From JBFMHD01 sp040752395 [NCBI: Candidatus Hydrogenedentota bacterium] (lineage in GTDB: Bacteria > JBFMHD01), in contig JBFMHD010000015.1 of the NCBI GenBank assembly GCA_040752395.1, positions 1 to 21,106 of the forward strand: DNA of 21,106 bases, in the 5' to 3' direction. The translations under genes and the position numbers were made by a program. Below, one piece after another: positions 1 to 8,154 of this stretch (position 1 is the stretch's first letter; every line of letters starts with the position of its first letter). The notes under the pieces were generated by a model that did not search any database, had not been told where the DNA came from, and saw only the letters and a program-made list of their open reading frames with translations.

Positions 1-2
1 TT

Positions 3-479
3 ATAGGGCTCGGGTTAAATAAACGTGCTCCTGATGTAGATATCTCTCTTACTTTAACTTTACTTTTCCCACAGACTTTTGATAAAAAAAAGATGGATGT
101 AGAAAGTATCGAAAAAAAAGTCGAAAATTTCATAAGATTAGGGTATAAGTACAGTTTAGAAGGTGATTGGACGAATGCGGGTGAGGCTTTTTATAAAGCA
201 AGCGAATTAGACCCCACAAATACTAAAGCTCTCAATAATATGGGTAGCGCTTATCTTGAAATAGGCAAGTATAAAGAAGCAAAAGAGGTATTCGAAAGAG
301 CGGTCTCTTTAGCCCCAAATGACCCTGATATCCATTATAATCTTGGATTAGCATATTTAAAACTTGATGACCTTCTTTCTGCTAAACATTCGTGGGAAAA
401 AACCTTATCATTAAATCCCGCACACGAGGGAGCATCAAGAAATTTGAGGATACTTAGCATCGGAGGGATTGGAGAATGA
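3..479 (+). CDS. TPR-domain protein, 3' part of a gene truncated by the window edge
   Basis: The reading frame is open from base 3 to the TGA at 477-479. The first ATG (93) has no Shine-Dalgarno in front of it, so the gene most likely begins upstream and only its last 158 residues are visible. Residues before Met93 alternate polar and hydrophobic side chains (VDISLTLTLLF), like a final strand of an outer-membrane barrel. They are followed by three TPR units of about 34 residues each (sequence around YKYSLEGDWTNAGEAFYKAS, then MGSAYLEIGKYKEAKEVFER, then NLGLAYLKLDDLLSAKHSWE). TPRs are protein-protein interaction scaffolds. The stop codon overlaps the start of the next gene by 4 bp (ATGA), which implies translational coupling. 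The TPR call is firm. The barrel-plus-TPR architecture is an inference from a short segment, and a plain 128-aa TPR protein starting at 93 is the alternative. Confidence 0.8.
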   Translation: MGLGLNKRAPDVDISLTLTLLFPQTFDKKKMDVESIEKKVENFIRLGYKYSLEGDWTNAGEAFYKASELDPTNTKALNNMGSAYLEIGKYKEAKEVFERAVSLAPNDPDIHYNLGLAYLKLDDLLSAKHSWEKTLSLNPAHEGASRNLRILSIGGIGE

Positions 480-913
480 TAAAGGGTTGTCTGTTCTATG
501 TTATCATAACTATATTGATCGTGTATGGTGGTGCTGTATATATTGACCAACGATATTTGCCAAAACATCAGGCAAAAGAATTTTTATCTGATATAAAAAT
601 TCTACAAGAATCCACGCTTTATCCTGAAAACGAAAAAACTTACCCAAAAGCAAAAAAATATAATGCTCCTATCCCCGGCATCATACTTAATTTTACACTA
701 CTTGATGCTTCATTCGAAAAATTTTATATTAAATGGGTCCCTCAAGAAAAAAAAGACTTCCCTCAATGCAAATTAAGATATAGAATTAAATTTAATAAGA
801 GTTATGGACAGGATGAAGATATTTATGTTATAATACTTGAGAACGAGGAACCTAATAACCCATTCATTCCAGGATGGGTTGTTACAGAATTTGTAGAGGA
901 AGAAGAAAGATGA
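476..913 (+). CDS. Single-pass membrane-anchored hypothetical protein (145 aa)
   Basis: I do not recognise the family. Residues about 4-22 form one hydrophobic helix (CLFYVIITILIVYGGAVYI) after a short positively charged start. This suits an uncleaved signal anchor with the remaining 120 or so residues on the outer face of the cytoplasmic membrane. The exported part is rich in Lys, Glu, Pro and aromatic residues and ends in an acidic tail (EFVEEEER). The start ATG overlaps the upstream TPR gene's TGA by 4 bp and is preceded by a purine-rich GGAGGGATTGGAG ribosome-binding stretch inside that gene. Its own TGA overlaps the next ATG in the same way. These couplings suggest it works with the two TPR proteins, probably in an envelope complex, but no activity can be assigned. 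Confidence 0.8.
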   Translation: MIKGCLFYVIITILIVYGGAVYIDQRYLPKHQAKEFLSDIKILQESTLYPENEKTYPKAKKYNAPIPGIILNFTLLDASFEKFYIKWVPQEKKDFPQCKLRYRIKFNKSYGQDEDIYVIILENEEPNNPFIPGWVVTEFVEEEER

Positions 914-3150
914 GAAACAGGTCAATCTCACTATTCGTAATAATCATTATTGTTTCTACAACTCTTTTCTCACAAAATCTTCCAACCATAAATGACGGAC
1001 TCAAATCGTTTTATGAAGGCAAATATAAAGATGCATTAATAACTTTTCGAACTTTATCTCAGGACTCAAGTTTTAAAGATAGAGATTTAGCTCTTTATTA
1101 TGCTGGTATCTCCTGTGAAAGATTAAACCAGCCAGAAGATGCACTCGTATATTATCAGACAATAATAGAAAGATATAAAGATTCCTCGATGCTCGAGTAC
1201 GCTAATATAAGAATAAATGAATTAAAAAGTCAGAAGATTAAACCTTCGCAGATAAGTAAAAAAGAAAAAATAAAAAAGACTGATAAAGACAAAACTACTA
1301 AACCTAAACCAGAAATCAAGAAGGCTGATTTAGAAAAATTAAAACAAGGTGATCTCAGTATTAAAGTAAAATCAGGCGAGAGCTTAAGCAGCATTGCCAC
1401 GATTTATTATGGAGATGCCTCTTATTACAAAAGAATAGCTGAATACAATGGCATAAAACCACCTTACTTTATTTATGTGGGTCAGACGCTTGTTTTACCA
1501 GGATTGTCAAAAATAGGTGAAAAAATACCTGATTTTAAACAAGGAAGAGAGATCGCTCTACAAAGAGAAAAAGATGCTGTGATCGTTAAATTTCCACAAA
1601 AAATTAAAGAAGAAGAAATACCTACGATAGAAAAAGAAACCGAGGTTAGAAAAGAACAACCTTTGCCAGAAGTCCCACCTGTTGTCTTAAAAGAAACAGA
1701 ACCATTGAAAATTACAATAAACATTAGTCAACAACAGGAAATCTGGGATAAAGCTGTTATTGAATTCAAAAAAGAACAATATCTAAATTCACTCAAGATA
1801 TTAAAAGAGATAATAGATAATTACTCAGAAAGTAATTATGCCATACGCTCAAGATACTTTCGAGGGTTTATATATTATACTCTGGGAAACCTTATACAGG
1901 CTATACCAGAATATATCTCAGTTGCTAAAATCTCGATGGATGACCCTATCGCCGATGATGCTTTATACAGTGCAGCTGAACTATATTATTTTGTCCTGAA
2001 AGACTATGATAAAGCTCTTGAATTGTATAACATTCTTGACAAGATGGATCAGGAACCAATCCTTGAGAATGGGTTCCCATTAAAACCTCTTATTAAACGC
2101 AGAATAGAAGAAGCCAAGCAGATTAAACAAATAGGTATAGAAGTTTCAGAACTTAAACAACAACCTGTCATTACTTTACCTCCACCTCTTTTTAAAACAG
2201 AAGAACCAAAAGAATTAAAACCAGAAATTGTCGTCGAAAAAGAGACAAAGCCTGTAATTGTTGTTGAAAAGGATGAAGTAAAAACAAAAAAAGAAGAACT
2301 TGAGAAATTAATTGTTGAAGCTGAAGAGACCTTAAAAAAACAGATTCAAAAACCTGATACAGTTATACAACTACCACCAAAGAAAGTGAAAAAGAAAAAA
2401 GTAAAAAAGATTAAAGATACAAAGGTGGTTAAAAAACCTGTTTTTACCCCAAAACCTAAAACCTATGGCCCTGTTGAAAAATATAGTGATATTGTAATGT
2501 TTGATGGTATGATAACAGATGAAAGCGAATTTAAAACTACTATTATTAAAAAAGAACAGGAAAGTATTGCAATTACTACTCCCACGGTATCTATGAAAGA
2601 AAAATATGATAAAGAAATAGAGCCAGAATTGATAGTCATTCAAGAAAAAGCAAGAGAAGAAAAAAAGGAGTTTGCACCATCTAAATATCAGTCCTCTTTA
2701 CATCTTCGGCTTGCCAGGGCTTACAGAGAGCAGGGAATGATACAGGAAGCCATAAGAGAATACGAAGAAGCTTTGAAATATGATGCGGATAATCCTGTAA
2801 CTTATAATAATCTTGCGTATATGTATGTCGAATCAGGACAGAACTTACAAAGAGCAAAAGATTTAATACAGAAAGGATTATCATTAAATCCAGCATATCG
2901 TGGTTATTATCTTGATACCCTTGGATTGATATACTTTAAAGAAGGTAATAAAGAGCAGGCTATATTAAACTTTAAAAAATCAATTGAAGAAAAAGAAACC
3001 CCCCAAAGATACCTCCATCTTGGTATGGTGTATAGTGATTTAGGCCTTCGAGAAGAAGCTAAAGGTGCTTTTGCCAGGGCATACGAACTCTCAGGTGGAC
3101 AGGGTATAGTTGCAGAAAAAGCTAAAGAATATCTTATAAACATCAAATAA
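910..3150 (+). CDS. Secreted LysM and TPR repeat protein
   Basis: A 746-aa exported protein. I chose ATG 910 over the in-frame ATG 874. It overlaps the previous stop by 4 bp, follows a GGAAGAAGAAAG purine run, and gives a clean signal peptide (MRNRSISLFVIIIIVSTTLFSQ); the extra 12 residues from 874 would spoil it. Domains in order: a TPR-like pair at about 25-105; a Lys-rich linker; a LysM module at about 147-198 (starts IKVKSGESLSSIATIYYGD, ends GQTLVLPGL), a fold that binds peptidoglycan; a second TPR-like block at about 275-382; a long Lys/Glu/Pro-rich linker with PPP motifs; and three or four TPRs at about 595-732. LysM plus TPR suggests a periplasmic scaffold tethered to the cell wall. 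The linkers resemble periplasm-spanning stalks. Partner proteins are probably the adjacent coupled genes. Exact role unknown. Confidence 0.85.
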   Translation: MRNRSISLFVIIIIVSTTLFSQNLPTINDGLKSFYEGKYKDALITFRTLSQDSSFKDRDLALYYAGISCERLNQPEDALVYYQTIIERYKDSSMLEYANIRINELKSQKIKPSQISKKEKIKKTDKDKTTKPKPEIKKADLEKLKQGDLSIKVKSGESLSSIATIYYGDASYYKRIAEYNGIKPPYFIYVGQTLVLPGLSKIGEKIPDFKQGREIALQREKDAVIVKFPQKIKEEEIPTIEKETEVRKEQPLPEVPPVVLKETEPLKITINISQQQEIWDKAVIEFKKEQYLNSLKILKEIIDNYSESNYAIRSRYFRGFIYYTLGNLIQAIPEYISVAKISMDDPIADDALYSAAELYYFVLKDYDKALELYNILDKMDQEPILENGFPLKPLIKRRIEEAKQIKQIGIEVSELKQQPVITLPPPLFKTEEPKELKPEIVVEKETKPVIVVEKDEVKTKKEELEKLIVEAEETLKKQIQKPDTVIQLPPKKVKKKKVKKIKDTKVVKKPVFTPKPKTYGPVEKYSDIVMFDGMITDESEFKTTIIKKEQESIAITTPTVSMKEKYDKEIEPELIVIQEKAREEKKEFAPSKYQSSLHLRLARAYREQGMIQEAIREYEEALKYDADNPVTYNNLAYMYVESGQNLQRAKDLIQKGLSLNPAYRGYYLDTLGLIYFKEGNKEQAILNFKKSIEEKETPQRYLHLGMVYSDLGLREEAKGAFARAYELSGGQGIVAEKAKEYLINIK

Positions 3151-3193
3151 ATTCTTTAGTATATCTATTCTTTTGCCGATAAACTATATGAAA

Positions 3194-3207
3194 ATCAGTT
3201 AACTGAT
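3194..3207. promoter_or_regulatory. Perfect 14-bp palindrome just upstream of the TPR/coiled-coil gene
   Basis: ATCAGTTAACTGAT is a perfect palindrome. It ends 3 bp before the GGAG ribosome-binding site (3211-3214) of the 1086-aa gene and lies in the 71-bp gap after the LysM/TPR gene. The position suits an operator or a small hairpin that occludes the ribosome site. No regulator gene is adjacent, and a 14-bp AT-rich palindrome could occur by chance. Confidence 0.3.
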
Positions 3208-3221
3208 AGCGGAGTACCATC

Positions 3222-6200
3222 TTGAAGAGAAAAGAGCTCTTATTATTTTTTATTATTATCAGTTTTTCTTTTTCAGTAATAGCCAAAGAAAATATCGACC
3301 CATCATTTGCAAAGAACCATTTTGATATCGGTATCTCTTATCTAAATGCTGCTTATTATGATAAAGCTGTTGAAGAGTTCCAAAAAGCAATATCAATAGA
3401 CAAAGAATATTTACCCGCTTATATAAATATGGGTGTTGCATTAAGTAAATTAGGTAAAGATGAAGAAGCAATTGATATCTTTCTTAAAGCCCTGCGTATT
3501 AAAGAGGATTCATTTGAAATCCATTATAATCTTGCATTATTAAAAAAGAAGAAGGGTTTAATTAAAGAAGCGGTTGCAGAGCTTGAGCGTTCTATTCAGT
3601 TGAACCCGTCTTCAAAAGAACCGTATATTTTGCTTGGAAATTTTTATTATTCTAATGAATTATATCCACATGCACTTGAGGTCTTCAAAAAAGCCAAAGA
3701 GATAGACCCAAAGGATGCGAAACTTGATTTTAATCTCGGGTTAACATATCATAAATTATCACAGCTTGATGAAGCTGAAAAACATTATAAATCAGCCTGT
3801 CTCGCATCCCCGGATAAAGCTGAGTATCATATCAATCTTGGTGTTCTATACTCTCAGAAAGGCGATAATGCAGGTGCGCTTGAAGCTTTTAGAAAAGCTA
3901 CTATAGCCGACCCTAATTCTTATCTCGCCTTGTACAACGCGGGAAATCTCTACCTGAAAGAGGCTAATACCATAAGAGCGATCGGTTCCTTTATAGATTG
4001 TGTGAGAATAAAACAGGATTATGCACCGGCTCTTTATAAACTTGGAAAAATTTATCTTAATATAGGTAATATTGAGAGAGCAAAATTCTATTTTGAAAAA
4101 TTAGTGAATATAAGCGAACTCTCGCCACAGCTTAATTCAGACCTCGGACTTGTATATTTTTATTCAGGTGACTATACGAAATCAGAGGAATATTTAAAAG
4201 AAGCAACAAAGACTTTACAAGCTGACCCTGATTTATATTTTACACTCGCTCGCACTTTAATTGAACAGGGTAAAGACGAAGAAGCGATTAAATATTTTGA
4301 TGAGGGGTTATCTTTAAGACCAGAAGACCTTGATGCAAAAAGAACTTATGCCCGGCTATTACAGAATATCGGTAGAATCAATGAGGCTATACATCAATGG
4401 AAAGAAGTATATCGACTTGAAGATAGAAAAGAAATAGAAGAGCACAAAGAGATCCTTGATAAAGAGTATACTGATAGAAAAACAGAGCTTGAAAAAGAAT
4501 ATAAATTAAAAGAAAGAGAGATCGAGACACTCAAACTCCAAATCGAAAGAGACAGAAAATATGTTGAGACAGTACAAGACCAGGCAGTTAAAATAGCTAA
4601 AAAGTTAAAATTATCACAGAGTAGAATCAACAATCTTGAGGAAGAACTGGCTTTGCTGCAGGAAAAAATGATAGCTCTAAAGAAAGAGTTAATGGATAAA
4701 GAAAAAGCCTCACTTGAAGAAAAAGAAAGAACAAATCTTGTACTCGAAAAGACACGCCAGGCTATAGAAAAAGTCAAAGAAGAGCTCGAGTTATCACGTA
4801 AACGAGAAGAAGAACTAAAAAACAAAATGAAAGAGGTTGTATCTAAGGCAGAACAGGCACGAGCCGAAGCTATTAATGAAAAAGAAGAAGCAAGCAGAGC
4901 CAAAGAGATCGCTAAAACAAAAGTAGAACAATTAAATCAGAATCTCGGAATGATACTTGAAGATATTAAAAGTAATGATATAGCAAAAGAGGTTCTGCCT
5001 GAAACAACACCATCAGCCCTTGATGCAAGATTATCGTTGATGAAGTCATCTGTCGGAGGTTTGTTATCCAGACTTAACGTTGTATCACAGGAAAGAGACG
5101 AGCTTTCAAAAAGTTTAGAAAATCTTAAAAAAGAAAAAGAAGAATTAACTGTAAAACTCAGCGAAACAAAAAAAGACGCTATAACCGCAGCTAAAAAAGC
5201 ACAGGAAGCTGTAATGCTCGCTCAGGAAGCTGTGATCGCTATGAGACTCCAGACCGATAATGAAATAAAGAGTCTGTTAAATAGAACCCGCGAGAATGTT
5301 GAAAAATTAAGAGAATCTTTACAAAAACAAGTTGAGTCACAGGTAAAACAAAAAACTGAATACTTTAAGAAAAGATATGAGGAATTATCTGCAAAAGAAA
5401 GAAAAAGTTTTCTGCTGGAATTAAAAGATAAAGAAGAGAAGATTAAGGTTCTTGAGGAAAAAACCGCAAGACTCGAGGGTGTTATACGAGAAATATCAAA
5501 AATGATTGAAACTAAAGTCCAATCTAAAGTTGACGAGATTGAAAGAGAATATAAAAAGAAGATAGAAGTAATTAAAACTGAATCTAAAAAAGAACTCGAT
5601 GAGTTGTTAAATACTAAAAAAGAACTCGAAACTAAAATCCAGGCTAAAGATGCTAAATTAGAAGAAGCTAAAAAATCGCTTCTGGACGTTGAGAAAAAAA
5701 TCGATATCTTAACTAAAGAGATATCTATTATAACAGAAAAAGCCTCGAAAGAAAAAGAAGCCGCATTAAAAGATGCCGAGGCCTCCAGAAAAAAAGTTAA
5801 AGAAACCGAAGAAGAATTGACATCATTAAGAACCGAACTCGAAAAATTACAGAAAGAAGTTGATAGACTAAAAAAAGCACCATCACCAAAAGAAGAAGAA
5901 GCAAAGGCTATTCTTGAACGCGCTGAAAAAGTGGCAAAAGAAGTTGAAACTACTATAAAGGAAATGGAAAAACTCCTTAAAGGTATCCCACAAAAAAGTG
6001 AAGACCAAACAGTAGAAGAGATTAAATCTTATCTCGATTCGTCTGTTAAAGAATTATTAGAACAGGAAGATGTGCAAAAACTCTTAAATACACCTGATAA
6101 TACCTTGTCTCTGGACGCACTCGAAACGAAAAAATCTATACTTGAACTTATAAAAAGTTATGAAGAGACCAAAAAAACAATGGATATGATTGATAAAGTA

Positions 6201-6482
6201 TCAACCGAAGAAATGGAAAAAAGAATCAATGAACTGGAAAAACAAATATCCCAGCTCGAAAAAGCAAAAGAAAAAACAGAACTGCGAGGCGCTATAAATA
6301 TAAATACAGCTACACGCAGCGAATTAGTAAGAATCCTTGGCGTCAGTACAGATATCGCTGAAAATATTATCTGGTATAGAGAGACTCAGGGCATCTTTAA
6401 ATCAACAAAAGATTTACTAAAAGTACCGGGTATCACTGAAGAAACCTTCGAACGTATCTCCAAACTCGTTAAAACAGAATAA
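3222..6482 (+). CDS. Secreted 11-TPR, long coiled-coil, ComEA-like HhH protein
   Basis: A 1086-aa protein starting at TTG (3222). The start is supported by GGAG at 3211-3214 with 7-bp spacing and by the signal peptide that follows directly (RKELLLFFIIISFSFSVIA). Eleven consecutive TPR units fill about residues 31-403. Residues about 403-1015 are almost continuous charged heptads (Glu/Lys/Ala/Leu rich), predicting a coiled coil that could reach tens of nanometres. The last 63 residues (from about 1024, ININTATRSELVRILGV to ITEETFERISKLV) match the double helix-hairpin-helix of ComEA. In competence proteins this domain binds double-stranded DNA. The first hairpin reads LGVST instead of the usual PGIG-type turn, so DNA binding may be lost, while the second (VPGI) is intact. 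The combination is unusual. A periplasmic structural or DNA-uptake role is possible but unproven. Confidence 0.85.
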   Translation: MKRKELLLFFIIISFSFSVIAKENIDPSFAKNHFDIGISYLNAAYYDKAVEEFQKAISIDKEYLPAYINMGVALSKLGKDEEAIDIFLKALRIKEDSFEIHYNLALLKKKKGLIKEAVAELERSIQLNPSSKEPYILLGNFYYSNELYPHALEVFKKAKEIDPKDAKLDFNLGLTYHKLSQLDEAEKHYKSACLASPDKAEYHINLGVLYSQKGDNAGALEAFRKATIADPNSYLALYNAGNLYLKEANTIRAIGSFIDCVRIKQDYAPALYKLGKIYLNIGNIERAKFYFEKLVNISELSPQLNSDLGLVYFYSGDYTKSEEYLKEATKTLQADPDLYFTLARTLIEQGKDEEAIKYFDEGLSLRPEDLDAKRTYARLLQNIGRINEAIHQWKEVYRLEDRKEIEEHKEILDKEYTDRKTELEKEYKLKEREIETLKLQIERDRKYVETVQDQAVKIAKKLKLSQSRINNLEEELALLQEKMIALKKELMDKEKASLEEKERTNLVLEKTRQAIEKVKEELELSRKREEELKNKMKEVVSKAEQARAEAINEKEEASRAKEIAKTKVEQLNQNLGMILEDIKSNDIAKEVLPETTPSALDARLSLMKSSVGGLLSRLNVVSQERDELSKSLENLKKEKEELTVKLSETKKDAITAAKKAQEAVMLAQEAVIAMRLQTDNEIKSLLNRTRENVEKLRESLQKQVESQVKQKTEYFKKRYEELSAKERKSFLLELKDKEEKIKVLEEKTARLEGVIREISKMIETKVQSKVDEIEREYKKKIEVIKTESKKELDELLNTKKELETKIQAKDAKLEEAKKSLLDVEKKIDILTKEISIITEKASKEKEAALKDAEASRKKVKETEEELTSLRTELEKLQKEVDRLKKAPSPKEEEAKAILERAEKVAKEVETTIKEMEKLLKGIPQKSEDQTVEEIKSYLDSSVKELLEQEDVQKLLNTPDNTLSLDALETKKSILELIKSYEETKKTMDMIDKVSTEEMEKRINELEKQISQLEKAKEKTELRGAININTATRSELVRILGVSTDIAENIIWYRETQGIFKSTKDLLKVPGITEETFERISKLVKTE

Positions 6483-6497
6483 GCTATATTTATATCC

Positions 6498-6533
6498 TTG
6501 ACAAAATTATATTTTTTTATTTCCTAATAAAAT
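6498..6533 (+). promoter_or_regulatory. Possible promoter of the ATP-cone kinase gene, leaderless arrangement
   Basis: TTGACA at 6498-6503 and TAAAAT at 6528-6533 lie in the 57-bp gap. TAAAAT ends exactly 6 bp before the ATG (6540), and no Shine-Dalgarno is present, so transcription would start at or near the start codon. The 24-bp spacing between the hexamers is too long for a standard sigma-70 promoter, so the TTGACA may be coincidental or may pair with TAATAA (6525-6530). Low confidence. Confidence 0.3.
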
Positions 6534-6539
6534 CTAATT

Positions 6540-7910
6540 ATGAGCAAAACACATTTTGACCATGTTATAAAGCGTGATGGCTCTGTTGTCCCGTTTACTG
6601 ATGTCCGCATAACAAATGCTATATACCGGGCAGCAATCGCAGTAGGCGGAAGAGACCGCAAAATCGCAGAATACCTCACAAATCAAGTCATCTCATATCT
6701 TAATAAAAATATCCCACCATCTAAATCCCCACACGTTGAACAGATCCAGAATACTATCGAACGCGTTCTAATCGAACGTGGCTATGTTCAGACTGCTAAA
6801 GCTTTTATCCTGTATCGTAACGAACGTCAAAAAAACCGCGAAGAGAAACAAAAACAGGGTGATAGCCCCAAAATAGGTGACGGTATCCCCTGGAAAAAAG
6901 TCTGGGAATCTCTCAACTGGGCTATCGATCACAAGGTCTTCACCATTGAAGAGTTGAATGAACGTATACTCGATGGCTCTTATCAAGAACTCGTACGTGA
7001 AAGTGAAGAGGCATATCAACTGGATATCATCCGCGCAGCTGACACCATTCTTAAACGCAAAGCCGAACTCTGTTTTGTTATCGTCGCAGGCCCGAGCTCC
7101 TCAGGCAAAACTACAACCACAGTCAAAATCGCCGAACACCTAAAAAATGAAGGGCTTGAATTCTTGCCATTTCACGTAGATAATTATTTCTTTGACCTCG
7201 AAGACCATCCGCGTGACGAACACGGAGACTACGATTATGAAACACCCGAAGCTATTGATATTAAACTCCTAAATGAACATCTCCAGGAAATCTATAAAGG
7301 AAAAGAAGTGCAGCCACCCTGTTTCAATTTTAAATCCGGTAAACGTGAAGGTACCACACATCCTGTCAAATTACATAAAAACCAGATCCTTCTAATTGAT
7401 TGTCTGCATGGACTACATAAACCATTAACAGCAGGTATCCCTGATTCTGCTAAAGCAAAGATATATATTGAACCGTTTTTTCAGATAAGGGGTCCTGATG
7501 GGTCTTTTATTAAATGGACTGATATCCGTCTTATTCGACGGATTGTTCGTGATCAACGTGAACGTAACGTCAGCCCAAACCAAAGCATTGAACACTGGCA
7601 TTATGTACGTAAAGCTGAATTACGCTACATCATCCCCCATTCAACATCAGCTGATTACATCATTAATAGCGCTCTCCCCTATGAACTACCTGTCTGGAGT
7701 AACCGCGTGGGGAAACTCTTTAAGGAATGGAAAAAATTGTACAAAACCAAAGGAGCTGGCTATCAAGATCCAGCTAAACGAGCTGAGCGGATTTCAGGGA
7801 TACTTGAACATATAAAACCCTGGCAGGATGAATCCATTATCCCGGAAACAGCGCTTTTGCGCGAGTTCATCGGAGGCTCATACTATCTGCATCACCAATT
7901 CAGACAGTAG
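6540..7910 (+). CDS. ATP-cone / uridine kinase-like (PRK family) fusion protein
   Basis: A 456-aa cytoplasmic P-loop kinase. Residues about 6-100 match an ATP-cone (VIKRDGSVVPF, YRAAIAVGG, and the IERVLIERGYVQTAKAFILY stretch). This is the nucleotide-sensing regulatory domain best known from ribonucleotide reductases and NrdR. Residues about 175-400 form a uridine kinase/phosphoribulokinase-type domain: Walker A GPSSSGKT at 184-191, the HVDNYFFD motif after it with its likely catalytic Asp, then ETPEAID and an ILLIDCLHGLH Walker B-like strand. The likely reaction is phosphorylation of a nucleoside (uridine/cytidine) or related sugar. The ATP-cone suggests nucleotide-level control. No Shine-Dalgarno is visible, so translation may be leaderless. 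Arginine is almost always CGN here, while neighbours mostly use AGA, which hints at recent transfer. The substrate is not certain from sequence alone. Confidence 0.85.
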   Translation: MSKTHFDHVIKRDGSVVPFTDVRITNAIYRAAIAVGGRDRKIAEYLTNQVISYLNKNIPPSKSPHVEQIQNTIERVLIERGYVQTAKAFILYRNERQKNREEKQKQGDSPKIGDGIPWKKVWESLNWAIDHKVFTIEELNERILDGSYQELVRESEEAYQLDIIRAADTILKRKAELCFVIVAGPSSSGKTTTTVKIAEHLKNEGLEFLPFHVDNYFFDLEDHPRDEHGDYDYETPEAIDIKLLNEHLQEIYKGKEVQPPCFNFKSGKREGTTHPVKLHKNQILLIDCLHGLHKPLTAGIPDSAKAKIYIEPFFQIRGPDGSFIKWTDIRLIRRIVRDQRERNVSPNQSIEHWHYVRKAELRYIIPHSTSADYIINSALPYELPVWSNRVGKLFKEWKKLYKTKGAGYQDPAKRAERISGILEHIKPWQDESIIPETALLREFIGGSYYLHHQFRQ

Positions 7911-7920
7911 ACCATAGATA

Positions 7921-8107
7921 TCAGACTTCAGACGTTAGACTTAAAGGAAGGATGTTGTCTTCAGGCTACAGACTACAGGCTTCAGATTGCAGACCACAGG
8001 CTCTTCAGGCTCCAGGCTTTTTGCTCCAGCCGGCTGTAGTCCGTAGCCTGTAGCCTGTCCTGATACTTCTCACTTCTTCCGTTATCTTGCTTCTTGCTTC
8101 TTGCTTC
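7921..8107. repeat. Intergenic tract of degenerate 7-bp tandem repeats
   Basis: The 244-bp gap between the kinase and ribBA is mostly 7-bp units. It begins TCAGACT, TCAGACG, TTAGACT (7921-7941). Next are six consecutive CAGRYNN units at 7962-8003 (CAGGCTA, CAGACTA, CAGGCTT, CAGATTG, CAGACCA, CAGGCTC). Then GTAGTCC, GTAGCCT, GTAGCCT (8036-8056), ACTTCTC, ACTTCTT (8065-8078), and three perfect TTGCTTC copies (8087-8107). Bases 7964-7980 can pair with 8032-8048 (15 of 17 positions), giving a stem with a 51-nt loop that might end or stabilise the kinase mRNA. No open frame or T-run terminator is seen. The last units run up to the ribBA leader. Confidence 0.75.
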
Positions 8108-8154
8108 TACTTGATATTATTATAGTTACAATGTTTTTCAGAGGATGTTTTATA

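Noticed and set aside
874-909. Upstream in-frame ATG extension of the LysM/TPR gene
   Set aside because: It would overlap the previous gene by 40 bp and put 12 Arg/Cys-rich residues before an otherwise typical signal peptide. ATG 910 has the ATGA coupling and a purine-rich ribosome site.
4394-4903. 169-codon open frame on the - strand inside the coiled-coil gene
   Set aside because: It is an antisense shadow of Glu/Lys-rich codons, with a Ser/Phe/Leu low-complexity translation and no start signals.
7498-7815. 105-codon + frame within the kinase gene
   Set aside because: It is an out-of-frame shadow. The kinase frame carries continuous conserved motifs over the same region.
7921-8107. CRISPR array
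   Set aside because: The units are 7 bp with no spacers, and no cas genes are nearby.
8101-8154. N-terminal extension of RibBA from TTG 8101
   Set aside because: The first codons are the 7-bp repeat TTGCTTC, and the family N-terminus and AGAGGA ribosome site fit ATG 8155.
8108-8154. FMN riboswitch upstream of ribBA
   Set aside because: The non-repeat leader is under 50 bp, and none of the conserved RFN element segments are visible.
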